A stretch of DNA of 64,000 bases from Prostheceraeus crozeri (lineage: Eukaryota > Platyhelminthes > Polycladida > Euryleptidae). The position numbers were made by a program, and so were the translations under genes. The stretch lies in assembly GCA_907163375.1 (NCBI GenBank), contig CAJQUW010003229.1, positions 21,615 to 85,614 on the forward strand. The letters are read 5' to 3'. Below, in pieces: positions 19,906 to 31,444 of the stretch (position 1 is its first letter; each line of letters starts with the position of its first letter). The notes below the pieces were generated by a model. That model saw nothing but the letters and a program-made list of their open reading frames with translations, searched no databases and was not told where the DNA came from.

Positions 19906-20540
19906 TGAAGTAGCACTAACTAGTTTTTCAACATTTAATACGATACAGAATATTATCAAAAATGTAAATGACCAGTTTAAATATTCTATTGACAAAGGCA
20001 AAACTTGGAAAATACTGACTTTTCCTCCCGGTTCTTATGAAGTTGAATCAATTTCAAATGAAATAAAGAGACATTTAGGCATTCAATTTAAAGACAAAAA
20101 ACAATTACATTTCGCAGTTGAATCAACAGTTGATAAATTTTCTCCTACTTTAGATGAAAATCATCAAGTTGATTTTAACATTAATAGGTCCTTATCAAGA
20201 TTATTAGGATTTAAAAAGAAAGTCTTTAATAAAGGTTTTCACATAAGTGAAAATATACCTAAAATAACTGAAATAAATTCAATCAACGTTCAGTGTGATA
20301 TTATAGAAGGTGGTTATGTAAATGGATAACTAACAAGTAATATCTTCAGTTATCCAGCATTTACAGCTCCGATTGGCTACAGTTTGAATTAATCCCAAAA
20401 TCATTCATATATTTTCCAGTTACAAGAAAAACGATTAATTCAATTACCATCAAAATAACAGATAAGAAAGGAAAGGAAATAAATTTTGGAGGTGAAGAGA
20501 TTATGATAGATCTATTATTACGTGAAGTTTCACTAATGTT
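19906..20540 (+). pseudogene. Penton-like capsid gene of element A, 3' part (fossil)
   Basis: Starts with the right copy of TGAAGT. It contains LTSFSTFNTIQNIIKNVND, PGSYEVESISNEIKRHLG and NVQCDIIEGGYVNG, clearly the homologue of element B's penton-like protein (roughly 75-80 percent alike by eye). It lies on the plus strand, as X1 and X2 of element A do. The division of the gene is due to the insertion of element B. It also has other breaks. Confidence 0.7.
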
Positions 20541-21115
20541 AAATATTTTTTTCTCATTCAAACAAATTTTCCAACAGACGGAGTCTGTGAACAAATCTTT
20601 TATAACTCTATCATTTACTTTTTGTCAATATTAATAGTAATAAATCCATAATCTTTTGACCAAGCATTACTACATGATTGTTTAAATTCATCTCTATTTT
20701 TTATACATAAATCTCTTAGCAAATCACTTTAGTTTCTTGAATTAATTTCAAGTAACATAAATATATTCGCATTCTTTCTAATAACACCTCCGTCTAATGA
20801 ATACATAATTTGTGTTAAATAGAAAACGCTACAATTATTATGTCTTCCTCTTGTAAAATAATTTCTCTGAATTGATTGATCTTTATTATTTACACAATCA
20901 TCAAAAACTATAAAGGGCCGTATGCACCAACAATAGCTTTGCCACAGATTTAACCTGTGGTTTGTTAACCAGATGGCTATATTTAAAACGCAGGCGATAT
21001 GCACCAAGTTTAATCCTCGATGGATAGTAAACCATCGATGGTTAATTTATCCATCATGAAGTGTGACGTTTTAGCGTAATAGTTCTATTTATAGTAATTA
21101 CGCTATCATTCTACG

Positions 21116-21942
21116 TCAGCTCAGAGGATAAAAAGTGAAGTCTCCCTCAGAAAGACAATAGGACAGCATGACTCGACAACGGGCGAGGAACTTCACTCCG
21201 GCTGAGGCAGTACATTGATCGAAAAATAGTCTTTTCTGCTGCGATAAAGCTCCGATGCAGATGTTGTCTATTTTCACATGAGTGTCATCCACAACTCCGA
21301 CAACTCCAGGAAATCTGTGTTTTTGGAAAAATCGGCGGCAATTTCTTGGCGCTCTTGTACAGATGGGAGTTGAATAAGGCACTACTGAAAGTGCACCCTC
21401 TATGAAAGAGACGGAAACGTGCCTACTGCAGTTTAGTGCACCCTAAAACAACGGCGCATTCTCCCGCAAACGATGACTACGCACATTACACCGAAGCGCG
21501 CGCTCGGTGTAATGTGCGAAGACGAAAACGAAGACACACGAAGACACAAAGACACTCATTTATAACTATAGGGAAGAACGAACGGCATTCATTCTGTTGA
21601 TTAAATCATGTTGATCTCACATGCATTTTAGGGTGCACTAAACTGCAGTAGGGGTAAAAGAGGGTGCACTAAACTGCAGTAGTGCCGTTGAATAAACCGA
21701 CGAGCAGCAAGAGCAATAACATTAGACACACGAACTATTCTGCAAGCTGTATTGAAATAGTTGAACCAGATAACAAAAAGTCCCTTTAGTAAAACGAAAT
21801 CGTTGTCTAAATTCCTCTTCGCCAGACGAATCCAATATTCTATCGGGACGAGTTTTGCAATTGTTCTCTTTGAGCGCGTTCCAATTTGTGAAAGCTGGTT
21901 AAGATAATCATAATGCTCAAATGGATCTATTTTCATTTGCAT
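21116..21942 (-). pseudogene. Harbinger transposase remnant
   Basis: The frame at 21116-21382 contains HRFPGVVGVVDDTHVKI, matching the HARBI1-type block 'GFPGVIGCIDGTHI' with the first catalytic Asp. The upstream part (21942-21696, MQMKIDPFEHYDYLNQLSQ and on, to VIALAARRFIQ) is the N-terminal half, separated by the MITE. One frame change lies between the stretch after the MITE (LPSVQERQEIAADF) and the catalytic block. The later catalytic residues are missing because the frame ends at YPLS, so the element is non-autonomous today. Confidence 0.75.
21378..21686. mobile_element. MITE with 9-bp target duplication inside the Harbinger element
   Basis: A 309-bp non-coding unit with ends GGCACTACTG and CAGTAGTGCC. 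It is flanked by perfect GTTGAATAA copies (21369-21377 and 21687-21695). The motif CTACTGCAGTTTAGTGCACC occurs in tandem near both ends. A 9-bp duplication suggests a Mutator- or Merlin-type parent. The family is not identified. Confidence 0.88.
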
Positions 21943-22783
21943 GCATATAATGGTGAGTCTATAGCTTTATCGGTGAATGATCGAAACACTGCTGTCTGAC
22001 TGAAGTTCTAAGGATTTTTCGTTCCTTTCATGTCAACGTCAGACAATTATCATATTCTACTTCAGTGATTGGTCGATACAAACAATGTTCGTCTTATCCA
22101 CAGCTTTAACCCACCCCCTCAGCGTGGTTATATTTCGGTGGTTAAGTTTGCAGTTAACTGCGCGGTTATCCTGATGGATAAGTTGGTGCATACGAAACAT
22201 TAACCTGAAGGATGAAGTCAGAGTTAACCATAGTTATTTATTGGTGCATACCACCGTTGGTTAGATTAAAAGTTAACCGTGCGATTAGCGTATTAACCGC
22301 GCGGTTAACTGTTGGTGCATACGGCCCACAGTGTTTCTTTGTTTTTGCTAATTTACTCGGATCAGACATGTTACCTAGATCATTTATTAATTGAACTGTA
22401 ATATGTTTTTCTGTATCTCTTTCTGCTAAATGTCTATTTTTAGCTGCTTCTTCACACCATGAAATTATATCCTCATCATAATCTGATTTTTTATATTCTT
22501 CGAATAAGGAAGCAATTCCGGTTTTTGAAAGATTATTTTCAAATCCATATTTTAAGAATTGATAAATAGGTTGTTCAGCTGTTGTTGTGTAAATTATAAG
22601 ATTATTATAATCCAAAAAGTTTGGTGTCGTGAGAATTTTAAATAATAGATAAGTTTTTCCACATCCTGATTTTCCACAAATAACTGATAAAACTTTATTT
22701 GACAAGTTATGATGATGATTAAATTTAACTTTTTGTTTAAAGACATTTTATATATATTGATTTAATAAAATAATATTTCAATA

Positions 22784-25700
22784 TTAACAGTATGGTAAAG
22801 TAGTTATTCCATCTGATAAAATCCTTCTTTTGTCATCAAATGGATCTAATGCTAATTTATATTCTTCTTTAAAAAATATTTCATGTTTACAAGAACCAAG
22901 TCCATAGTTAGTAACATTTTTATTTGATTTTTAAATAATGCATTTTTATAGTCCTTTAATGTTATTTGTTTATTCAGTGATGCATTCGAAATTCCTTTTA
23001 ATGATTTATTTTCTTTACTTAATGTATTATAACCATAACATTTCGCTTTTAAAAATACAGCCTCTGTTATAAATTCTTCATTCTCGTCTAATTCATCTTT
23101 TACTTTACATAAATCAGAAGGATGTATGATATCTTTTATTTTATCTATTTCTTCATCAAGTGAAGAATTGTGTGGAATTATTGATTCTAAGAAAACACTA
23201 TCCGTATCACTAAAGTGTAACTTAAAGTTTTCACCATAATCAGGTGCTAAATAATCATATATAAATCTATACATAAATAGCTTAGCTAATTCCAAAGTAG
23301 TAAATCCGATATAATTAAACTTATCATGTTTTACAGTGCTTCGTCGTAAATGTACAGCACATAAATCATCTTTAAATACAGTAGTTCTTTTATATGTAGG
23401 TTTCTTTGTCAAAGTTTGAAATCGATCACTGTTATAAACTATTTCAATATTTTGTCTATTGCGTACATTTTCTAAAGTTTTGCCATAGAACGCATTATTC
23501 ATAAGTTTAAAGAATACGCTTCCAAAATTATCTTTGTTTCTTTTAGCTATTTTACGTTTTCAATATTGAATTCTATGTAATTTTTTAACCACTTTGATTT
23601 TTGATATACTAGTTTTCGATGTATTTTCATAAGTTTCATTCCATGATCTAAATATCAATCTAACATTCTACCTTCAACAACATATTTATATTTATTGCTT
23701 TGTGTTAACATGAGTTTCTTTGTTGGTTTGTATTTTTTAGGCATTATAGACTTTTGGTAATCCGTAAAATCTTCTGCATTAAGTATTTTATTTTCAGGAC
23801 AGAAAGGATAATATTTTGTTGCATCTTTTATTTTATCAAGATATTCTAAATCAACTTCATATACATAACCAAAACTATTTTCATTTGTTTTTTCATATTC
23901 AAGATAAACACCCCATTCCATTTCGCCTGTTGGTAATTCTTGCATCATACAAGAAGAATATAAGCTATTATAATCATAATATAACAAATAGTTTTCTCTC
24001 ATAAATTCATCAATTGGTTTTTCACGTTCAGGTCCTTCACGTTTGGTTCAAAAATTTTCTAATATCGCTTCTTTTTCTTTTGGTGATAAAGGTTTAATTA
24101 TTCCATGAGCATTGGGATTTACTTTCTTATTATAACATTTAATATATCTATTTCCTAAAACTGATGAAACACCACCTCTAATTCCAGATTCAAAGAATAA
24201 TAATTTATCATAAGTGTTTTCTTGAAAATGCTTAAGTCGGACGGATTTTGTCCTAGACCCATCGGCTTTTACATTTGTATGTTTTAATTCTGCCAACCAT
24301 GTTAAACCTGGTGTAGAATAACAATAACATGGATCTATTCCGCAATATTCTAGACACATTTCTCTAAAGCTTTCAAAAAGATCAAGTATCAATACATCTA
24401 TCTGAAGATAACTCATGGCCTAATCAAGCATTGTTCTACAATTTAATTCTTTCCAATTATTTTTTGCAATTTCATAATCTTCTTCAGACAGTTCAGATTA
24501 TTTTAATGTTGTTCTAAATTTTTCACGTGGAGGAGGTTATTGTTCTTGGATGATTTTATTCACTCTATTGATATCGCCTGTTATATATTCATAAGGATAT
24601 ATTCCTTTTAAAGGTTTTAAATTATATTCACTCAATATTTTGCATTGATCAGGTTTTAATGTTTTTCCCATAGCCTCTAATGATGAATATGGTCTGAAAA
24701 ATCTCATTGCATCTAATATTCTAATACATTCAAATTGCATTGAAAAATATTCTTCTTGTGTTTTACATAGAATATTCGTTCTTAAGTTTTTTCATTTTTT
24801 CTGATGAGAATAATTCTTCTATAATTAAATGGAAATCATATTTTGAACCATTGAAGAAATTTAAAGGAACAAAGTTATATCTATATTTATTTGCATCAAG
24901 ATTACAAGAATTATGTGCTGCACCTCTATATGCTCCATTTAGATGATCATGATCTCTTACTCTATCTCTGCCTAATTCTTTATTATAATAATAACAATTT
25001 GTTTCTTCTTCAAATTTTATTTCTTGTTTATCTGTTGAACGAACCATTGGAATATTTATTTCCAGTAATTGTGAAAAAATATTTTGTAAGACTTCTATTA
25101 TTCTTGTAAACATTTCTGAACTATTTTCACCATAATAATCAATTTATCTTGACGGAAATAAGTTAGGATAATTTGAATGAATATACATTCACCAACAAAA
25201 TGGTTTTTGATTATAAATAATTTTACTTTTATCTTTATTTTTATCATCAATATCAACAAAATCATTATTTTTATCATCCACTTTAATATTAAATGCCTCA
25301 ATATCACAATACATTGAAAAAGGTACTTTATTTTTAAAAATACCATTTATCATATTCTAAATACTCTTCTTAAGGAAAAGTATTTCTAAGTGCTTCATTT
25401 TCTGGACAATTTTCTAAATGTTTATTCAATGCTTGTTCAGTTCTAAAACTAGTCATGCATTGAAGACAGGGAAAATTAACATTATGTGATGATTTTGTAA
25501 TTACAGAAACATCTTTACATAAGACATAATGCCCATCATGATATATTATGTTTGCTTGAGCTGGTTGCTCTGCATCAATATTTCCTTTATAATTATTATG
25601 ATTAACCATTATAGTCGTTAATGTTTTTATGATCTCATGTTTATCAATACATATAATATTTCCTTTGCAAAAAATATTATGATGCATGTAATTATTACGA

Positions 25701-26787
25701 TCATCATATTTTATTTCTGTTTGACATAAGTTTTTATTATTTAAATAAAAGTTTATCCATTCATTATTTTGCATATTTGTGTTAATATCATTTTCACAAA
25801 TAATGATTTGATTTTCACCATTTACCGTTTGAAAAAATATGTTTTTACAATTACCAGCTGAAATATATTTAACAGTTAATTCAAATACATTAACTTCTAT
25901 AAGATTTTTATTCTTTGTATAGAATTTTAAAAGTTTATTATGATCATATGGAAATTCATTTGAACCATTAGAGAGATCAAATTCATTTATGTATTCTTGT
26001 TTATTGTAACTACTCAATCTTTCTTTATGATTCTTTGCTGGATGTAAATGTGCTATACACTCCACAGAAAACAGCAGTTATCTCTATTTTGTATGTTGAT
26101 TATTTGTGAAGAGCTAAAAGGTAAAGGAACATAACTACCACCTAAAGTATTTTTATATTTGCAAATTACTAATTTCTTTGAAATTATTTTAACAAATTTC
26201 CATCCAGATTCACATAGCTCAGCTTCTAATATAGAATCAGATAATTTGCTTTTCATTATTTCTAATGTGGGTTGTATATTTTCTACATTATGAATTTCAT
26301 GTGATTTAGCAAAATGTCCTTGTATTGTTTCTTCATCGTTCTTCTTATAAAGTACTTCTTCTTAACATTTAAAGATAACATTTAAAAGATTTTCTATATA
26401 TATTAAAAAAATTGTTTAACACGTCAGCTGAAATAATTTCGAATTCATAATCATTTTCATTATCATAATCATCTTCAGCATAAAATAAATTTTTAATATC
26501 TTCTATTGGTTCATAATCATCATTTTCATTAAAACTTGCAATTTATATTCAGAATATGAATAGTCATCAAAAACTCTTTGAACTCCTAAATTAGAAAATT
26601 TATTATTCAAATCATTTAAATATTTAATATATGTTTCTTTCTTTTCTAAATTTTCTTTTGCATATTTCATTAGATTTTCTTTATGAGATTTACTTCGTTT
26701 ATGTGAAAGAAAACCTGCTTGTGCTGAAAAAAATCTTTCACTTGCATTACAATGAAATAGATCTGAGACTTTATTTGTTTTATTCAT
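22784..26787 (-). pseudogene. polB: Family B DNA polymerase, type 2, element A (fossil)
   Basis: A long, many-times-broken polymerase gene. From the N-terminus it has a zinc-finger-like start (FHCNASERFFSAQAGFLSHK), a conserved block GSYVPLPFSSSQIINI near 26130, a C2H2-like knuckle PCLQCMTSFRTEQALNKHLE, and an endonuclease VII-like HNH block DHDHLNGAYRGAAHNSCN near 24930. These are followed by exonuclease motif FNGSKYDFHLI, palm motif YYDYNSLYSSCM near 23960, MNNAFYGKTLENVRNR near 23480 and HFSDTDSVFLE near 23200. The C-terminus is ITTLPYC at 22784. It is similar to element C's polymerase but unlike element B's. Confidence 0.82.
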
Positions 26788-26867
26788 GTTTAAAGAAAAA
26801 AATAATTTCTATATTTTTAATTTAGAATATTTTGAATATCTATTGAAAAAAATTTTTTTTAAAAAAA

Positions 26868-27335
26868 ATGAATAATTATCCTTATCAAAATATGCAAAAT
26901 ATGCAAAATATGAATAATATGGAAAATAATTATCAAAATATGCAAAATATGAATAATAATTATCCTATGAATAATACGCAAAATATGAAACCTGTTAGAA
27001 CAAATTTAAATAATTTTGATAGAACACAAATATATACTAATCCTATTAGAACAAATTTAAATAATTTTAATAGAGCAAATTTAAATAATACATTTGCAAA
27101 TCAGCCAACTGATATTCAGTCAATTAATAATCAACCAACTAATACTTCATCAAGAGGTATTTATGGAAAAAATAAAAAAGTACATTTTAATTTAATTTAC
27201 TCTATTAAGAAGGAACAGAAGAACAAAATTGATTATTGTACTAATTGTAAAAATATAACACCTAACTATATTGAAATCATTATCTTCAAAATACAAAGAG
27301 GATACAGATTTAGTCTATGTGCTGCTTGCAAATAA
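26868..27335 (+). CDS. Asn-rich protein with a four-cysteine zinc-ribbon-like end, element A
   Basis: A 155-residue frame. The first 45 residues are repeats of NMQNMNN type, arising from expansion of AATATGCAA-like units. A middle part repeats VRTNLNNF/IRTNLNNF. The last 40 residues have CTNCKNI and, after a beta-like stretch, CAACK at the very end, a likely zinc-binding pair. It is divergent from the polymerase gene. No counterpart is seen in B or C. A structural or transcription-related role is possible. Function unknown. Confidence 0.5.
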   Translation: MNNYPYQNMQNMQNMNNMENNYQNMQNMNNNYPMNNTQNMKPVRTNLNNFDRTQIYTNPIRTNLNNFNRANLNNTFANQPTDIQSINNQPTNTSSRGIYGKNKKVHFNLIYSIKKEQKNKIDYCTNCKNITPNYIEIIIFKIQRGYRFSLCAACK

Positions 27336-27359
27336 GAAAGATATTATCCACAGAATTTA

Positions 27360-27755
27360 TTAGCAGTTACTACAAATCATATTACAGAAAGTTTTCTGCA
27401 AACTATTAGCAGCAGTATGTAATTCTACAGCTATATCTTGCACTGGCTTAACTACTTCATACACATTTCTAAAATTCTCGACATCAGATTTTAAAGTTTT
27501 TATTGAATCTGTTTCATCTATTCTCATGGGCACTGGTAGTTTTAATACATGTTTAATATAGTAATCGAAATAAAAAGAAAATGTTTCAGGAATTATAGCA
27601 ATTGGTTCAAGAGATTCACGTTCTAAAAATACTATTATTTCTCGAATATTAGTTTCACTTATAGTTGAGAGTTCCTTTATATGCGCAAATTTTCTAATAT
27701 CAAAATCGTTTAAAATATTACATTGAAGAAATTTACTGTCAGATATAACATTCAT
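27360..27755 (-). CDS. Unknown frame downstream of the second ATPase, element A
   Basis: A 131-residue frame (MNVISDSKFLQCNILNDFDI and on) with helical, Leu/Glu-rich composition and CNMICSNC at the end. It follows the second ATPase on the same strand and converges on the Asn-rich gene. It may belong functionally with that ATPase. No motif is recognised. Confidence 0.4.
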   Translation of the reverse strand: MNVISDSKFLQCNILNDFDIRKFAHIKELSTISETNIREIIVFLERESLEPIAIIPETFSFYFDYYIKHVLKLPVPMRIDETDSIKTLKSDVENFRNVYEVVKPVQDIAVELHTAANSLQKTFCNMICSNC

Positions 27756-27824
27756 GTTATTATCATGAACTATAAATTCATCTGTTATTGTATTTGCTCT
27801 AATTATGGCAGATTCAATATGTAT

Positions 27825-28232
27825 CTAAATATTAAATTTAGACTTAAGTGAATAATTTTTAGAAAGTTCATCAAAAAATAAAGAATTATCTATATTACCT
27901 CTTATCTTATTATCCACATCACATGCTTTATGTGCTAGAACAACTATTTGGATATTATAATGTCTTCCTTTTGTAAATATTTCTGATGTACATTTTTGAT
28001 CTAATAAATTACTCATGTCGTCTAATATTATTAAACTTCTTTCTGATTGTGTTCCACGAAAATTTCCCATATTTTGTAACAGTGATAAATTTTCACTACC
28101 AAATACATTTTGAAAATCATTCCATTCACTTTTTTGCTTACAGAAAATATATACTTGTTCTTGTTTATAATTTGCATACATATATCTACGAATAAAGACA
28201 GTTTTACCACTTCCTGTTTTACCGCAAACCAT
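27825..28232 (-). pseudogene. Second packaging-type ATPase in element A (fossil)
   Basis: Walker A VCGKTGSGKTVFIRR near 28215, Walker B SLIILDDMSNLLD near 28030, and sensor stretch TKGRHYNIQIVVLAHKA near 27950. The plan (P-loop, DD Walker B, 'GRH.N' then beta strand ending in a polar sensor) is that of A32/FtsK-like packaging ATPases. It is clearly different in sequence from the ATPase at 20600-22746. Polintons normally have one, so this gene and its two neighbours probably came from another virus-like element. The 5' end is not well defined. Confidence 0.65.
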
Positions 28233-28459
28233 AAAATGTAGTTTTCATTTAATATTTTCTTGAATAGCCTGATTGACTTGATTAACTTGTTTTAGTGGAG
28301 CAGGATTTTAAAGCCTTTAAATGTTTTTGCTTTTTTCATACATTCATATACTACTCTCTGATGTGCTGTTAGTATAACATTAAAATAATGTAAAACAAAT
28401 AAAACAAATAAAATGAAATATTTTTATACAATGATGTTTTAAAAAACGAGTTCATCGCT

Positions 28460-28775
28460 CCATATACTAACTGACTATTGAGATTTGATATTACTAACAA
28501 TCAATTTATGGAAGGATATAATCCTTATAGAAATTTATGTTATGAATTTGGAGTTGAAGCACAATTTAACACCTTTAGACTGGAAGAATCTATACCCAAT
28601 TTTTTGTTTTGATTTAAGTGCTCAATCTGAAGAAATTAAAAAGAATGGATGTGATGTGACAATTAATATTGAAAAGAATAATTCCACGTTGTCATTAATG
28701 GCTTATGGTTTACTTTTAGGAGATGCAGAATACTCTATTGAACTTATTAATGGAAGAATGGATAGGATCAGTTAA
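28460..28775 (+). pseudogene. Major capsid protein of element A, C-terminal remnant (fossil)
   Basis: Contains YPIFCFDLSAQSEEI, DVTINIEKNNSTLSLMAYGL and AEYSIELINGRMDRIS, the end of the double-jelly-roll capsid protein as in B and C. Only about the last 100 codons are here. Where the rest should be lie the second ATPase and its neighbours. Confidence 0.75.
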
Positions 28776-28860
28776 AGCCCAATACTTCGTCGTTCGGTTA
28801 ATAACCGCGTTTACGATCGGTTAAAGCCCAAGACTTCGTCGATCGGTTAAAATATTTTTT
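28776..28860. repeat. Mini-hairpin repeats after the capsid remnant
   Basis: Two copies of a unit with GTTAAAGCCCAA(T/G)ACTTCGTCG (about 28772-28800 and 28823-28851) separated by AACCGCG. They resemble the spacer hairpins of B and C. Confidence 0.7.
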
Positions 28861-28878
28861 TATATTTTATTTTAAAAA

Positions 28879-29360
28879 ATGAATGAAAAAGACATAAAAG
28901 ATAAAAAAACTTGAATTAAAATTACGTATTATAATTGATTCTAATACACCAAAATATGTTACTATTGATAAAAATAAATATCATATTAGCAGACCAATAT
29001 TAGATAATAAAAAAATGAAAGAAGAAAAGAATGGTGGAATTCTTCCATTAATTCCTCTAATAATAGGAGGTATAGCAGCAGCAGGAAGTGTAGCAGGTGG
29101 TACAGCTGGCATTGTTCAAGCAGTAAATAGAAATAAATCAGAGAAGGCAGCATTAGAAGAACAAAAACGACATGATAAAGAGTTGGAGAAAGCAGCAAGA
29201 GGAAATGGTGTAATAGATAAATTTATTAGTAAATTAAATTTAGTTGATGAAGGAAAAAAGAGTTCTTAAAAATGCACTACATAATATTGATGATTTAATT
29301 TAAATAAAAGAAACAAAAGATGGTTCTGGAATATATCTAAATCCTAGTATGGTACGCTAA
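28879..29360 (+). pseudogene. pX-like virion protein of element A (fossil)
   Basis: Same plan as the B and C copies: KLRIIIDSNTPKYVTIDKN-like start, GGILPLIPLIIGGIAAAGS, a helix with KSEKAALEEQKRHDKEL, and an end with DGSGIYLNPSMVR. It lies between the capsid remnant and PLA2-integrase on the plus strand, the mirror image of element B's order. Broken. Confidence 0.6.
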
Positions 29361-29399
29361 AACTTTATTAATTTCATCAAATATTTTAATTTTATTAAA

Positions 29400-30759
29400 T
29401 CTTTAAAAAAGAATTTAAATAACTTAAAAATTTCAAATCTAGAACTATTGGAATTTCTTTATGGTAGATGTTATGAAGGTAGCGATTCAACCTCAAGTTG
29501 TCAGCGTTACGAAGGTAATGATTTAACCTCAAGTTGTCAGCATGCCGGAGGTGATATACAAAAAACATTATCAAATCTTCCGGGTTTTATTTGGGCAAAA
29601 TATAAAGGCGAAAAACATCTTCCTGGTCATTAAACATATAAAAAACATTAAAAACATGCACCGGTCCAGGAACTCGATTAGATATAAGAGTAGATGAGAA
29701 TGATAATCCAAAACCAGGTGAAGAACCAAAAAATAGAATAGATGCAGCAGCTTATAGACATGATTTAGCATACAGATTGCATGATGATATAGCTTCTAGA
29801 CGTGTAGCTGATAAGACAATGATACAAGAATTAGATAATATTGAAATTCCTACCTTTAGAGAGAAAAGTCAAAGAATGTTTGTTAAGAAAGCACTAAAAG
29901 GAAAAATAATGTTAGGCCAGGGTTTAAGTGAAACTTATGCCTCTGAAATGACGAATGACCCAGGACGCTACGCGTACGAAATTCATAAAGAATATAGAAA
30001 ACCAAAATATCTATTGAAAGTAAAGGTGTTTAATAAAGATGATATTTGGAGCGCTGATCTTATTCATATGCCGAATGAAAAGGATTATAAGTATGCTTTA
30101 ACAGTCATTGATTTATATACTAGATATGCTTGGGTGAAACCATTAAAAAATAAAAGTGGTTTAACAGCTAAATATGCATTTGAAGAAATCTTTAAGGAAA
30201 GTGAAAGAAAACCGAAAAAAATGTTTGTTGATAAAGGATCTGAATTTTACAATAAAAATGTTAAACCATTATTTGAGACAGTTTATTCCACTGAAAATGC
30301 TGGAACAGCCGCAGTAATTGAAAGGTTGAATAGGACATTAAAAATTAATTATTTAAGAAATTCACTGAACAAGGTAATCAGAAATGGTTGAAGATATTAC
30401 CAGGAATTGTTGAGGATTATAACAATAAGATTCATTCAAGTATTGAAGAAAGTCCAAAAATTGCTTCAGAAAATCCACATTTGATAAGAAAGAAAACATT
30501 TGAAAATAATTATGAAAATGAGAATGATTCTACTTTACAGAAACGTAAGCCGAAATTTAAGATTGGAAATAGGGTAGTACGAATATTTAAGTATAAGAAT
30601 AAATTTGAAAAAGGTTTTGTTGGTTATTGGACTAAAGAGATATTTGAAGTTTCTAAAATAAATAAAACCTATCCGATAACTTATGAAATTAAAGATTTAG
30701 ATAATGAAGAAATAAAAGGAAGATTTTATGAAAATGAATTACGAAAGACAGAACTTTAA
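29400..30759 (+). pseudogene. PLA2 domain joined to integrase, element A (fossil)
   Basis: PLA2 marks: TGPGTRLDIRVDEND and AAAYRHDLAYRLHDD (about 29658-29790). The frame at 29777-30391 runs from the PLA2 helix region through KDDIWSADLIHMPNE (first Asp), VDKGSEFYNKNVKP (second Asp) and AAVIERLNRTLKIN (Glu) of the DDE core. The DNA-binding end has KIGNRVVRIFKYKNK and FVGYWTKEIFEV. Near 29475-29545 the N-terminal segment carries two tandem copies of a Ser/Thr-rich insert. Several breaks. The stop overlaps the convergent protease gene. Confidence 0.82.
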
Positions 30760-31444
30760 TTACAAGTGTCCTTTAGCTCTAACATAATATCAAGAAGTGG
30801 CACTCCTTTTTGCAAGTTGTATAAAACGTAAATACACAACTGTCTGCAGTAAGTAGCTCCAGGTTTTTGAATTTGAAAAGTATTATACATTCAATTTCCA
30901 AGTAATTCTTTTACTTCTTTTGTTGGAGGAAGATCATATGAATCAAAATAAAAATTCTGTTTATAATTTTTTACACCTGCAGACCAATGTACTCTTTTTT
31001 GATCTGATGTATGGAGATTTGTTATGAAGTTTATGACTTCAGGTTTATTTTTTAGGAATTGTAATTCATCTCTCATTAAATTTTTTATTCCTAATTGATT
31101 TGCGATTTTCTTTAGATCGAAATTTGTAGTTGTTTGTTTGCCGTATAATTTTTAAAAACTCAGTCATCTTATTAACCTGAGAACATATGTCGCTTATATT
31201 ACTCAGTAGAACTGTCGGATTTTCATCATTCATTTTAAATTAAATAAATTCTATCATTAAATTTACCTCAGGCTTATGATCTTTAAGTTCGCACAATTCA
31301 CCTCTCATAAATACATGAAAGTTTTTATATTCCTAATTATTTAGCTATTTTCTTGAGATCGAAGTTTGTAGTTGCTTGTTCATCGTATTGTTTTTGGAAG
31401 TCGTTTATGTTAAATTTTTTTTGTTTTTCATTTATATTTGTCAT
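30756..31444 (-). pseudogene. Adenain-like protease of element A with a partly duplicated 5' end (fossil)
   Basis: Recognised by RVHWSAG, FYFDSYDLPPTKEVKELLG, MYNTFQIQKPGATYC and LCIYVLYNLQKGVPLLDI. The main copy starts near 31167. A second, decayed copy of the N-terminal segment (with ATTNFDLKKIAK) lies upstream to 31444. The His-containing and Cys-containing segments are both visible. The gene converges on the integrase. Confidence 0.7.

Larger units (their letters stand above)
20915..22327. mobile_element. PIF/Harbinger-like DNA transposon inside the ATPase gene
   Basis: The termini are GGGCCGTATGCACCAACA at the left and its exact reverse complement at the right. The motif TATGCACCAA recurs several times near both ends, as expected of subterminal transposase-binding sites. 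The interior holds a Harbinger-type transposase remnant. A clean 3-bp target duplication is not visible: TAAA lies before the left end and ACAG after the right end. A MITE is inserted in the transposase region. The GC level is higher than that of the flanking Polinton. Confidence 0.8.
20600..22746 (-). pseudogene. A32-like packaging ATPase of element A, split by a Harbinger transposon (fossil)
   Basis: Walker A (CGKSGCGKTYLL) lies in the right part near 22680. Walker B (IVFDDC) and the sensor stretch TRGRHNN...FYLTQIMYSLDG lie in the left part near 20800-20910. The DNA between them (20915-22327) is a Harbinger-type element with its own inverted ends. The gene is otherwise very like element B's ATPase and has the same neighbour, the penton-like gene. 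A few further breaks. Confidence 0.8.
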
